64,000 bases of DNA from Micavibrio_C sp046294845 (GTDB lineage: Bacteria > Pseudomonadota > Alphaproteobacteria > Micavibrionales > Micavibrionaceae), in NCBI GenBank assembly GCA_046294845.1, contig JBKBNU010000001.1, positions 248,001-312,000 on the forward strand. Direction: 5' to 3'. The notes beneath the pieces were generated by a model. That model made no database searches. It was not told the DNA's origin and was given only the letters and a program-made list of their open reading frames with translations. Within the stretch, counting starts at the first letter, position 1. Every line of letters begins with the position of its first letter. Below are positions 8,025-15,398 of the stretch, piece by piece. Both the position numbers and the translations under genes were made by a program.

Positions 8025-8851
8025 ATGATATGGACCGCGATATAGGCCGTGCCGCCGCGATGATCCGTTCCCATGTCGGGGATTTGAAACCGCGTATGGC
8101 TGTGCTGCTGGGTTCGGGGCTTGGTGCTGTTTCCGCTCTGCTCGAGGAAACCGCCGCGATTGATTACAGCGATATTCCGGGATTTCCCCACCCGACCATC
8201 GAAGGCCATCAGGGCGTTTTAAGCATCGGCACTGTCAATAATGTGCCGGTCTATTTCCTGAAAGGCCGTGTCCATATGTATGAGGGCGAGGGCTTTGATG
8301 CTTTGAAGGTCATGATCCGCACCTTGAAGAAGCGCGAGGTCAATACACTGGTGATTACCAGTGCTGTTGGCAGCTTGCATGAAGACTGGACGCCCGGAAA
8401 CCTGATGGCGATTAGTGATCATATCAATATGATGGATTCCCATCCCCTGATAGGCCCCAATGATGATGAATGGGGCCCCCGCTTCCCTTCTCAGGAAAAT
8501 GCATGGGACAGGGATTTGCGTGACCGGTTACTGAAGGCTGCTGCTGGCCAAAATGTTACCTTGCACGAAGGGATTTATTGTGGCCGTTCCGGCCCCAGCT
8601 TCGAAACACCCGCAGAGGTTCGTATGCTGCAAAAAATCGGCGGTGATGCTGTCGGGATGTCTGCGATCCCGGAAAACCTGATTGCCCGTCATTGCGGCAT
8701 GAATTGCGTCGGGATTGCCGCCATCGTCAATCGTGCCACAGGCCTCGGCGCCGAAAAGCCCAGCCACGAACAAACCTTGCAAGGGGCAAGGCTTTGCGAG
8801 GATAACATAGCCAAAGTTCTTTCCACGTTTATTTCTATCTGTTCCTCATAA
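8021..8851 (+). CDS. punA: Purine nucleoside phosphorylase (PNP/MTAP family)
   Basis: The 276-residue enzyme cleaves purine ribonucleosides with phosphate to give the free base and ribose 1-phosphate. Family motifs are present in order: LGSGLG (phosphate loop), FPHPTIEGHQG, GRVHMYEG (catalytic His), ITSAVGSL, GRSGPSFETPAEVRML, GMSAIPENLIARHCG and the base-contacting Asn in AIVNRATG. AAGGAG precedes the ATG. It is the third gene of the deaminase-gpt operon and metF follows after 18 bp, so transcription may continue into metF-metE. Specificity (inosine/guanosine or xanthosine) cannot be read from sequence alone. Confidence 0.88.
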   Translation: MNDMDRDIGRAAAMIRSHVGDLKPRMAVLLGSGLGAVSALLEETAAIDYSDIPGFPHPTIEGHQGVLSIGTVNNVPVYFLKGRVHMYEGEGFDALKVMIRTLKKREVNTLVITSAVGSLHEDWTPGNLMAISDHINMMDSHPLIGPNDDEWGPRFPSQENAWDRDLRDRLLKAAAGQNVTLHEGIYCGRSGPSFETPAEVRMLQKIGGDAVGMSAIPENLIARHCGMNCVGIAAIVNRATGLGAEKPSHEQTLQGARLCEDNIAKVLSTFISICSS

Positions 8852-8869
8852 GTTATTTGGATTTGTTAT

Positions 8870-9724
8870 ATGACTTCGCCTGTCCATGTCAGCTTTGAAT
8901 TCTTTCCCCCACGCAGTACCGAAACCGAGGTGCAGCTGTGGGAGAAAATTGACCGCCTTGTAACCACTAATCCGGAATTTATCACAATCACATACGGTGC
9001 TGGTGGTTCAACAAGACACTGGACCGTGGAAACAGCCGCCAAGGCACAGTTGCGGACCAAGATCCCGACAGGAGCGCATTTAACGTGTGTGAATGCAACC
9101 AAAGAAGACATTCATACGATGGCCCACACTTTGTGGGATAATGGTATCAAACATATCGTAGCCCTGCGTGGTGATATTCCCAAGGAAGATGCCCCGCTTA
9201 ATTATCAGGACTTCACCTATTACCATTACGCCAATGAACTGATCGAAGGGCTCTTGAAACTACATCCTTTTGAAATCAGTGTGGCAGCTTATCCGGAAAA
9301 GCACCCCGAAGCCCCCGATCTTGACACCGATATCGCCAATCTGAAGCGCAAATGTGAAAGCGGTGTGAAACGGGCAATTACCCAGTTTTTCTTTGATAAT
9401 GAAAGCTTTTTCCGCTTTCTAGATAAAACGGCTAAGGCCGGCATCACGACGCCGATCGCGCCAGGGGTTATTCCGGTGCTGGATTATGACCGCATGATCC
9501 GTTTTGCCGGAAGTTGTCAGGCTCATGTTCCCGATTTCGTTAAAGCCCGCCTTGAGCCCTTGAAAGGGGATATAACAGCCTTTCATGATGCGGCCACAGA
9601 CCTGCTATGTACACAATGCGCGGATCTCATTGCCCGTGGCGGGGTCGAGCACATACATTTCTATACGCTCAATCAGGATTCCCTGCCTTACAAAGCTTGC
9701 CAGAGACTGGGGCTTGTTGTTTAA
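8870..9724 (+). CDS. metF: 5,10-methylenetetrahydrofolate reductase
   Basis: The 284-residue FAD enzyme reduces methylene-THF to 5-methyl-THF for methionine synthesis. It has the conserved start VSFEFFPPRS with the catalytic Glu, TYGAGGSTR, HLTCVNAT, ALRGDIPK, the segment TQFFFDNESFFRF and the C-terminal HFYTLN element. Length is normal for bacterial MetF. It follows the phosphorylase gene by 18 bp and precedes metE by 60 bp, so methyl donor and acceptor enzymes are co-oriented. No SAM riboswitch is visible upstream, as there is no room. Confidence 0.95.
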   Translation: MTSPVHVSFEFFPPRSTETEVQLWEKIDRLVTTNPEFITITYGAGGSTRHWTVETAAKAQLRTKIPTGAHLTCVNATKEDIHTMAHTLWDNGIKHIVALRGDIPKEDAPLNYQDFTYYHYANELIEGLLKLHPFEISVAAYPEKHPEAPDLDTDIANLKRKCESGVKRAITQFFFDNESFFRFLDKTAKAGITTPIAPGVIPVLDYDRMIRFAGSCQAHVPDFVKARLEPLKGDITAFHDAATDLLCTQCADLIARGGVEHIHFYTLNQDSLPYKACQRLGLVV

Positions 9725-9729
9725 TAATG

Positions 9730-9746
9730 CGGCGCAATAAGCGCCG
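9730..9746 (+). other. Small hairpin between metF and metE
   Basis: CGGCGC-AATAA-GCGCCG forms a 6-bp stem just after the metF stop, without a T-run. It is too weak and too short to call a terminator or riboswitch; it may stabilise the 3' end of metF message. Confidence 0.3.
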
Positions 9747-9784
9747 GTTAGACACAAAGCTCAAGACAGGCAAGGAGCAAGCAA

Positions 9785-12079
9785 ATGGTGCATACATCTT
9801 CTCTCGGGTTCCCCCGCGTAGGCGTACAACGTGAACTGAAAAAATCAATCGAAGCCTTCTGGAAAGGCAAGATCGAAGAATCGGAACTTCAGGCAACAGC
9901 CCGTGAATTGAGGATGCGCCACTGGCAAATGCAAAAAGATGCCGGAATCACCCACATTCCTTCAAATGACTTTTCTCTCTACGATCAGGTTCTGGATACC
10001 TGTGCCCTGCTGGGCGCTGTACCGCCGCGCTATAACTGGAAAGGCGGCCTGATAGACAGCAGCACCTATTTCGCAATGGCGCGTGGTAATGACGGTGTCA
10101 CCGCGATGGATATGAGCAAATGGTTTGATACGAACTACCACTACATCGTACCGGAATTACAAAAAGGCCAGAACTTTGCGCTTTCCAGCACCAAGCCTTT
10201 CGATGAATATAGCGAAGCCAAAGCCGCCGGTATCCAGACACGTCCCGTGCTGGTAGGTCCGCTGACCTTCCTCATCCTTTCCAAGAAAGCAGCCGACTTC
10301 ACCGAATGCCGCTGCACATTGCTGCCAGGGTTGGTTGCTGTTTATGTCGAAGCCCTTAAAAAGTTGCAAGCCCTTGGTGCCGAATGGGTCCAGATTGACG
10401 AACCTGCTTTGGCGCTTGATCTGGAAGACAGCTATAAACAAGCCTATAAAACAGCCTACAACGCGATTTGCACAGGTGTGCCGGAACTTAAAATCATGCT
10501 GGCTACCTATTTCGAAGGTCTGCGTGACAATCTGGAACTGGCGCAATCATTACCCGTTGAGGGTCTGCATATCGACCTGCGCCGCGCCCCCGATCAACTG
10601 GACGCTGTCATTTCTTCCCTGCCCGCTGACCGTGTGCTTTCACTCGGTCTGGTGGATGGCCGTAACATCTGGAAGAACGATTTACGTTCTTCCTTGGGTG
10701 TTGCCGAAAAAGCCGTGAAAGCTTTGGGTAAAGACCGCGTGATTATTTCATCAAGTTGCTCTTTACTGCATACGCCAAATGATCTGGATCAGGAAACCGC
10801 TCTTGATCCTCAACTTAAAAGCTGGCTCGCTTTTGCCAAACAAAAGCTTTCAGAGATTACAGCGATTGCCAAAGGGGCCGATCAAGGCGCCGAGGCGATT
10901 GCCGATATTTTGAAAACCAGCGATGCCGTAGTTCAGGACCGCAAAACATCGACCCGCATTCATAATGATCAGGTCAAGTCAGCGATCAAGGCAATCACAC
11001 CTGCTATGGCGAACCGTCAAAGCCCGTTTGCGACAAGACGCCAGAAACAACAGGCAGCTTTGCATTTACCATCCTTCCCGACCACATCTATCGGCTCGTT
11101 CCCGCAAACGGAAGACATCCGTAAAGCCCGTGCCGATTTCAAAAAGGGCGCGATCGATGCGGCTGCCTATGAAGCTGCAATGAAGAAAGAAATTGAATTG
11201 GTCGTACGCTTTCAGGAAAAAATCGACATGGATGTTCTGGTTCATGGCGAAGCCGAACGTAATGACATGGTTGAGTATTTCGGCGAACAGTTGCAGGGTT
11301 TCACCTTCACCAAGAACGGTTGGGTGCAATCCTATGGTTCCCGTTGTGTGAAACCGCCAGTTATCTTCGGTGATGTATCACGCCCGACACCGATGACGGT
11401 GAAATGGAGCACCTTTGCCCAGTCCCTGACCGACAAGCCGATGAAAGGCATGCTGACCGGACCGATCACCATTCTGCAATGGTCATTTGTCCGTGACGAT
11501 CAGGCCCGTTCGGAAACCGCCCGCCAGATCGCGCTTGCGATCCGTCACGAGGTAAGCGATCTGGAGAAGGCCGGTATCAACATTATCCAAATTGATGAAC
11601 CCGCCATCCGTGAAGGTCTGCCGCTGCGCCGTGCCGACTGGAAAGCCTATCTGGCCTGGGCGGTGGAAGCTTTCAAACTCTCATCGTGCAGCGTGAAGGA
11701 TGAAACACAAATCCATACCCATATGTGCTATTCCGAATTCAATGACATCATTGAATCGATTGGTGCAATGGACGCCGATGTGATCTCGATCGAAACCTCA
11801 CGTTCACAAATGGAACTGCTACAAGCCTTCGTATCCTATAAATATCCGAACGAAATCGGGCCGGGTGTTTGGGATATCCACTCACCACGCGTCCCCTCGG
11901 CCGAAGAAATGACCAATCTGCTGGAAAAGGCGGAGAAAGTTATTCCTGCTGACCAGCTTTGGGTTAACCCTGACTGCGGTCTGAAAACACGGGGATGGGC
12001 CGAAGTCGAACCTTCCTTGGCCAATCTTGTGAAGGCCGCCAAAAATCTGCGCGAAAAGCACAAGCGTGTCGCAGCCTAG
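9785..12079 (+). CDS. metE: Cobalamin-independent methionine synthase
   Basis: This 764-residue zinc enzyme transfers a methyl group from 5-methyl-THF-triglutamate to homocysteine. The two TIM-barrel halves are evident. The N-terminal half opens SSLGFPRVGVQRELKK. The C-terminal half opens TTSIGSFPQT and carries the zinc ligands His and Cys in HTHMCYSEFND and Cys in WVNPDCGLKTR, plus the Glu of VLVHGEAERNDMVEYFG. Length is standard. AAGGAG lies ahead of the start. It is the last gene of the metF-metE pair; a terminator follows inside the end of the convergent gene. Confidence 0.96.
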   Translation: MVHTSSLGFPRVGVQRELKKSIEAFWKGKIEESELQATARELRMRHWQMQKDAGITHIPSNDFSLYDQVLDTCALLGAVPPRYNWKGGLIDSSTYFAMARGNDGVTAMDMSKWFDTNYHYIVPELQKGQNFALSSTKPFDEYSEAKAAGIQTRPVLVGPLTFLILSKKAADFTECRCTLLPGLVAVYVEALKKLQALGAEWVQIDEPALALDLEDSYKQAYKTAYNAICTGVPELKIMLATYFEGLRDNLELAQSLPVEGLHIDLRRAPDQLDAVISSLPADRVLSLGLVDGRNIWKNDLRSSLGVAEKAVKALGKDRVIISSSCSLLHTPNDLDQETALDPQLKSWLAFAKQKLSEITAIAKGADQGAEAIADILKTSDAVVQDRKTSTRIHNDQVKSAIKAITPAMANRQSPFATRRQKQQAALHLPSFPTTSIGSFPQTEDIRKARADFKKGAIDAAAYEAAMKKEIELVVRFQEKIDMDVLVHGEAERNDMVEYFGEQLQGFTFTKNGWVQSYGSRCVKPPVIFGDVSRPTPMTVKWSTFAQSLTDKPMKGMLTGPITILQWSFVRDDQARSETARQIALAIRHEVSDLEKAGINIIQIDEPAIREGLPLRRADWKAYLAWAVEAFKLSSCSVKDETQIHTHMCYSEFNDIIESIGAMDADVISIETSRSQMELLQAFVSYKYPNEIGPGVWDIHSPRVPSAEEMTNLLEKAEKVIPADQLWVNPDCGLKTRGWAEVEPSLANLVKAAKNLREKHKRVAA

Positions 12080-12100
12080 ACAGGCATAACGCTTATATAA

Positions 12101-12799
12101 TTATTGAGGTTGAGCCCCGCCCTGTGTCGGGGCTTTTCTTTTCTCACGCGCCTCAACTTCGAGGGCGCGTATACGCGTCAGGATGCTGTCACATTCAAGC
12201 TCAAGCGCTTCGGACGGGGAAGTATATGTCAAAATATTGGCTAAAACAGGTTGATAGGACTTATCCTTGTTCTGCCGGAACAGCACACCATCGGGATTGC
12301 GGTCAAGGAACAGGCACTCCCCTTGGGGGCCAAGATCACGTAAGGACTGTCTGACGCCATTGACCAACGTATGAATGGTATCGACAAATTCCTTACTATT
12401 GGCTAATTCACGGTGAAAATCCTTATGAATGTCATCACCGAAGGCAAAACTGGCCAGCGCACGGGCATAACCAAGACGTACATAATTATCTTCTTCTTCT
12501 GCCAGTTCTTCGAGAGAAACCAGCTTCTCCATCACGCTGAGATGGGTCGTGTCATTAATCGTCTTGTGATAGTAGACTTTGGGGAAATAAGGATTTCCTT
12601 CATTCGCCTTATAAAAATCACACAAGAAAGATGCTGTGAGCGGTGCCATAGAAACCCGCACAACTCGTGAGGATCCAGCCTGATGGAAAACACTCGAAAG
12701 ATCACCGCGCCTGATAACCTCATACCCTTGATCTTTCAGGTAGTGGCAAATCTGGTCACGCTTCATCCCTTTGAAGGTCTTCAAGCTCGGTACTGTCAT
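12101..12799 (-). CDS. Protein with weak kinase-like (pseudokinase) features, function unknown
   Basis: The frame can start at 12880, but the ATG at 12799 (TVPSLKTFKGMKRDQ) is preferred because the upstream part looks like read-through of non-coding sequence. The 232-residue protein shows a pattern like a kinase N-lobe: VVRVSM could be a beta-3 strand, NPYFPKVYYHK a lobe linker and SVMEKLVSLEEL a hinge. FLDRNPDGVLFRQ occupies the place of a catalytic loop, but the usual HxD...N and DFG residues are not present. If this reading is right it is inactive or divergent. No confident family name; the adjacent genes give no functional hint. Confidence 0.5.
   Translation of the reverse strand: MTVPSLKTFKGMKRDQICHYLKDQGYEVIRRGDLSSVFHQAGSSRVVRVSMAPLTASFLCDFYKANEGNPYFPKVYYHKTINDTTHLSVMEKLVSLEELAEEEDNYVRLGYARALASFAFGDDIHKDFHRELANSKEFVDTIHTLVNGVRQSLRDLGPQGECLFLDRNPDGVLFRQNKDKSYQPVLANILTYTSPSEALELECDSILTRIRALEVEAREKRKAPTQGGAQPQ
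12113..12142 (+). terminator. Terminator of the metF-metE unit
   Basis: AGCCCCG and CGGGGCT pair around an 8-nt loop and are followed by TTTCTTTTCT. The structure lies inside the last codons of the convergent minus-strand gene. Confidence 0.75.
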
Positions 12800-12916
12800 G
12801 GTCTCATACTCTATAAAGGCATAGTCTGATACGGGTAACGCAAGTGCTACAAGCAAGCGCCTCTGCGACCAAAAAGTCAAGGTTTTATAATATGAAAAAC
12901 AAATTGTTTATATAGA

Positions 12917-14242
12917 TCAGTATCTTACCTGAAGTTCTGGATCACCCACTTTTTTCACCAAAACAGCGGCAAAGAAGCCATCTGTATTATGGCGATGCGG
13001 GGTCAGACGCATATACGGCTCGCTCGGCGGTGTTCCATCCTGCCAGATTTCCGAAAGTGGCAAGACTTCAAAATCCGGATGACGTTTCAGGAATTCCTCT
13101 ACCTGATTTTCATTTTCATCGGGCAGCAAGGAGCAAGTTGCGTAAACCAGGCGGCCATTCAATTTCACTGATTTGGCAACGCGGTCCAGAATATCCGCTT
13201 GTGTGACCAGCAGTTCATCAAGGCCCGGACCATATTGACGCCAGCGCAAATCGGGATTGCGGCGCCATGTGCCTGTACCGCTGCAAGGTACATCTGTAAG
13301 CACGACATCAAAAGTTTCCTTTTGACGACGCAGCCATTTACGGTTTTTCTCATCCGAAAGCGCACGTACTTCGATAATGTCGGCGACACCGGCCCTACGG
13401 AAACGCGGGCGGGCTTTTTCCAGACGACCGCCATCAATATCCATCGCAACAATACGGCCCTTGTTTTTCATGGCAGCCGCAAGCGCCAATGTTTTACCAC
13501 CAGCCCCCGCGCAGTAATCAAGAACCTGCATACCGGGCTGTACGCCTGTGACATAGGCGATCAGCTGCGATCCTTCATCCTGAATTTCAACCATACCTTC
13601 GCGGAAGACTTTACTATTCGACAGGTAAGCCTTGTCACGACAGCGTAAACCCCATGGTGACAATCTGGTGGGATCGGTATCGATACCGTCTTTGGCCAAA
13701 GCATTCTGCGCATTCTCGCGGTCGATCAATCTGGTATTTACACGCAAATCGAGAGGGGCTGTCCCTAACATCGCGGCCATTTCGGCACGAAAATCTGTCC
13801 CGAAGAAATTACGCAAGCGCGATTCCCATTGCGGCGGACACTCTACTCTTTCGGCCTCGGCAACTTTTTCTGAATCTATTTTCTTTCCCGAAAAAGCCTC
13901 GATCAGATTCTTTTCATTCTCATTTAAAGGGCGCGGCGCATATTTTGTACCATCAAAATATTTATCAATTGCGTTCAGGCCTTGGCCTTCACCCAGCACC
14001 AGCCAACCCAACATGCGATGACGGGGCGTATCTTCCACACCCATTTCCTTGATCCACCAGCCCAGACGGGCGCGAGCACGTTCAATGGCATAAACACGCT
14101 CGACAATATCGGCGCGGTCCTTGGAACCAATAAATTTACGGTGGCGCATATAATCGCCAATGGTCGAATCCATAGGGATACGGCTGGCGGCAATACGCTC
14201 GAGGAGTTCAATAGACGTTTGAATACGGGCAGATGGCAACAT
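12917..14242 (-). CDS. RsmB/NOP-family 16S rRNA cytosine-5 methyltransferase
   Basis: The 441-residue enzyme uses SAM to methylate cytosine in RNA. The SAM site reads VLDYCAGAGGKTLALAA. Motif IV TDVPCSGTGTWRRNPDLRW carries one catalytic Cys, and YATCSLLPDENENQVEEFL carries the second, nucleophilic Cys of motif VI. The N-terminal region is a helical RNA-binding part. I chose ATG 14242 because AAGGTGG lies 6 bases upstream; the frame extends to 14287. The exact target base (for example C967) cannot be inferred safely, since alphaproteobacteria carry several paralogues. Confidence 0.9.
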   Translation of the reverse strand: MLPSARIQTSIELLERIAASRIPMDSTIGDYMRHRKFIGSKDRADIVERVYAIERARARLGWWIKEMGVEDTPRHRMLGWLVLGEGQGLNAIDKYFDGTKYAPRPLNENEKNLIEAFSGKKIDSEKVAEAERVECPPQWESRLRNFFGTDFRAEMAAMLGTAPLDLRVNTRLIDRENAQNALAKDGIDTDPTRLSPWGLRCRDKAYLSNSKVFREGMVEIQDEGSQLIAYVTGVQPGMQVLDYCAGAGGKTLALAAAMKNKGRIVAMDIDGGRLEKARPRFRRAGVADIIEVRALSDEKNRKWLRRQKETFDVVLTDVPCSGTGTWRRNPDLRWRQYGPGLDELLVTQADILDRVAKSVKLNGRLVYATCSLLPDENENQVEEFLKRHPDFEVLPLSEIWQDGTPPSEPYMRLTPHRHNTDGFFAAVLVKKVGDPELQVRY

Positions 14243-14327
14243 AATGGGCCACCTTATAACAGCTTCATGCGGGGTTGTCATGTTCAACCGGACGCCCTAG
14301 ATAGTTCAAAGACGAAGGAGTTAATAA

Positions 14328-15392
14328 ATGCCCAGCCTGTTTGATCCTGTAAATGCCGGCGCTTTATCGCTAAAAAACCGTATATGGATGGCCCCTTTGA
14401 CGCGTTCCCGTGCCGGAGAAAGTCGAATCCCCAATAGCCTAATGGCTGAATATTATGCCCAAAGGGCTTCTGCTGGCCTGATTATCAGTGAAGCCACAGC
14501 CATTTCAGCAGAAGGCTATGGCTGGAAGGATGCCCCCGGTATTTATACCGCCGAACAGGGAAAAGCATGGGCCAGTGTCACCAAAGCCGTCCATGAGGCC
14601 GACGGCCACATCGTTTCACAGCTTTGGCACATGGGACGCCTCTCGCATCCCGATTTTCTCGGTGGTGAATTGCCTTTTGCCCCGTCCCCTATCGCCGCCG
14701 ACGGCGTCCATCGTTCCGTTGAAGGGAAAAAACCTTATGTCACCCCGCGTGCCATGACCAAGGGAGATATCCAGCGCACTATTGATGATTACCAGAAGGC
14801 CGCCAGTCGGGCGATGGCCGCCGGATTTGACGGGGTTGAAATTCACGGCGCCAATGGTTACCTGATTGATCAGTTCCTGCGCGATGGTTCTAATGTGCGC
14901 AGTGACGAATATGGCGGATCTATCAAAAACCGTGCCCGGTTCCTGATCGAAGTTGTAGAAGCCGTGACAGCAGCCATCGGATCAGAGCGCACAGGTTTGC
15001 GTCTGTCACCCATGAACGGCTATCAAAGCATGTTTGACAGCAACCTCGAGGGAATCTTCACTTATGCTGCACAAGAACTTAACAAACATGGTCTAGCCTA
15101 TCTCCACGTCCGCGAAACATCGAACCAACCTTTGGTAATTACCGCTGCCATGCGCAGGGTTTATGACGGGATCATGGTCGGCAATGATGCCTATGACTTT
15201 GCCCGTGCACAAAAGGTTCTGGATGAAGGCTTACTGGATGCGGTGGCTTTTGGTGTACCGTTTATTGCCAACCCTGATCTGGTTGAACGCTTCAAAACAG
15301 GTGCGCCTCTCAATCAGGCACAACAGGAATCATTCTACAAAGGAACTGTAGAGGGTTACACCGATTATCCGTTTATGGAGAAAGTCGCTTAA
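14328..15392 (+). CDS. Old yellow enzyme, NemA-like alkene reductase
   Basis: The 354-residue FMN TIM-barrel protein reduces activated C=C bonds, nitro compounds or N-ethylmaleimide with NAD(P)H. The N terminus SLFDPVNAGALSLKNRIWMAPLTRSRA and the active-site signature HGANGYLIDQFLRDGSN (His and Asn that bind the substrate carbonyl) are typical. NVRSDEYGGSIKNRARF follows. The gene has AAGGAG upstream of the ATG and converges with the large methyltransferase gene at 15399. It appears monocistronic. Physiological substrate unknown; a stress or xenobiotic role is usual for the family. Confidence 0.9.
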   Translation: MPSLFDPVNAGALSLKNRIWMAPLTRSRAGESRIPNSLMAEYYAQRASAGLIISEATAISAEGYGWKDAPGIYTAEQGKAWASVTKAVHEADGHIVSQLWHMGRLSHPDFLGGELPFAPSPIAADGVHRSVEGKKPYVTPRAMTKGDIQRTIDDYQKAASRAMAAGFDGVEIHGANGYLIDQFLRDGSNVRSDEYGGSIKNRARFLIEVVEAVTAAIGSERTGLRLSPMNGYQSMFDSNLEGIFTYAAQELNKHGLAYLHVRETSNQPLVITAAMRRVYDGIMVGNDAYDFARAQKVLDEGLLDAVAFGVPFIANPDLVERFKTGAPLNQAQQESFYKGTVEGYTDYPFMEKVA

Positions 15393-15398
15393 GATAGA

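Noticed and set aside
9725..9784. SAM riboswitch between metF and metE
   Set aside because: The 60-base gap holds only a 6-bp hairpin and no match to known SAM-binding motifs.
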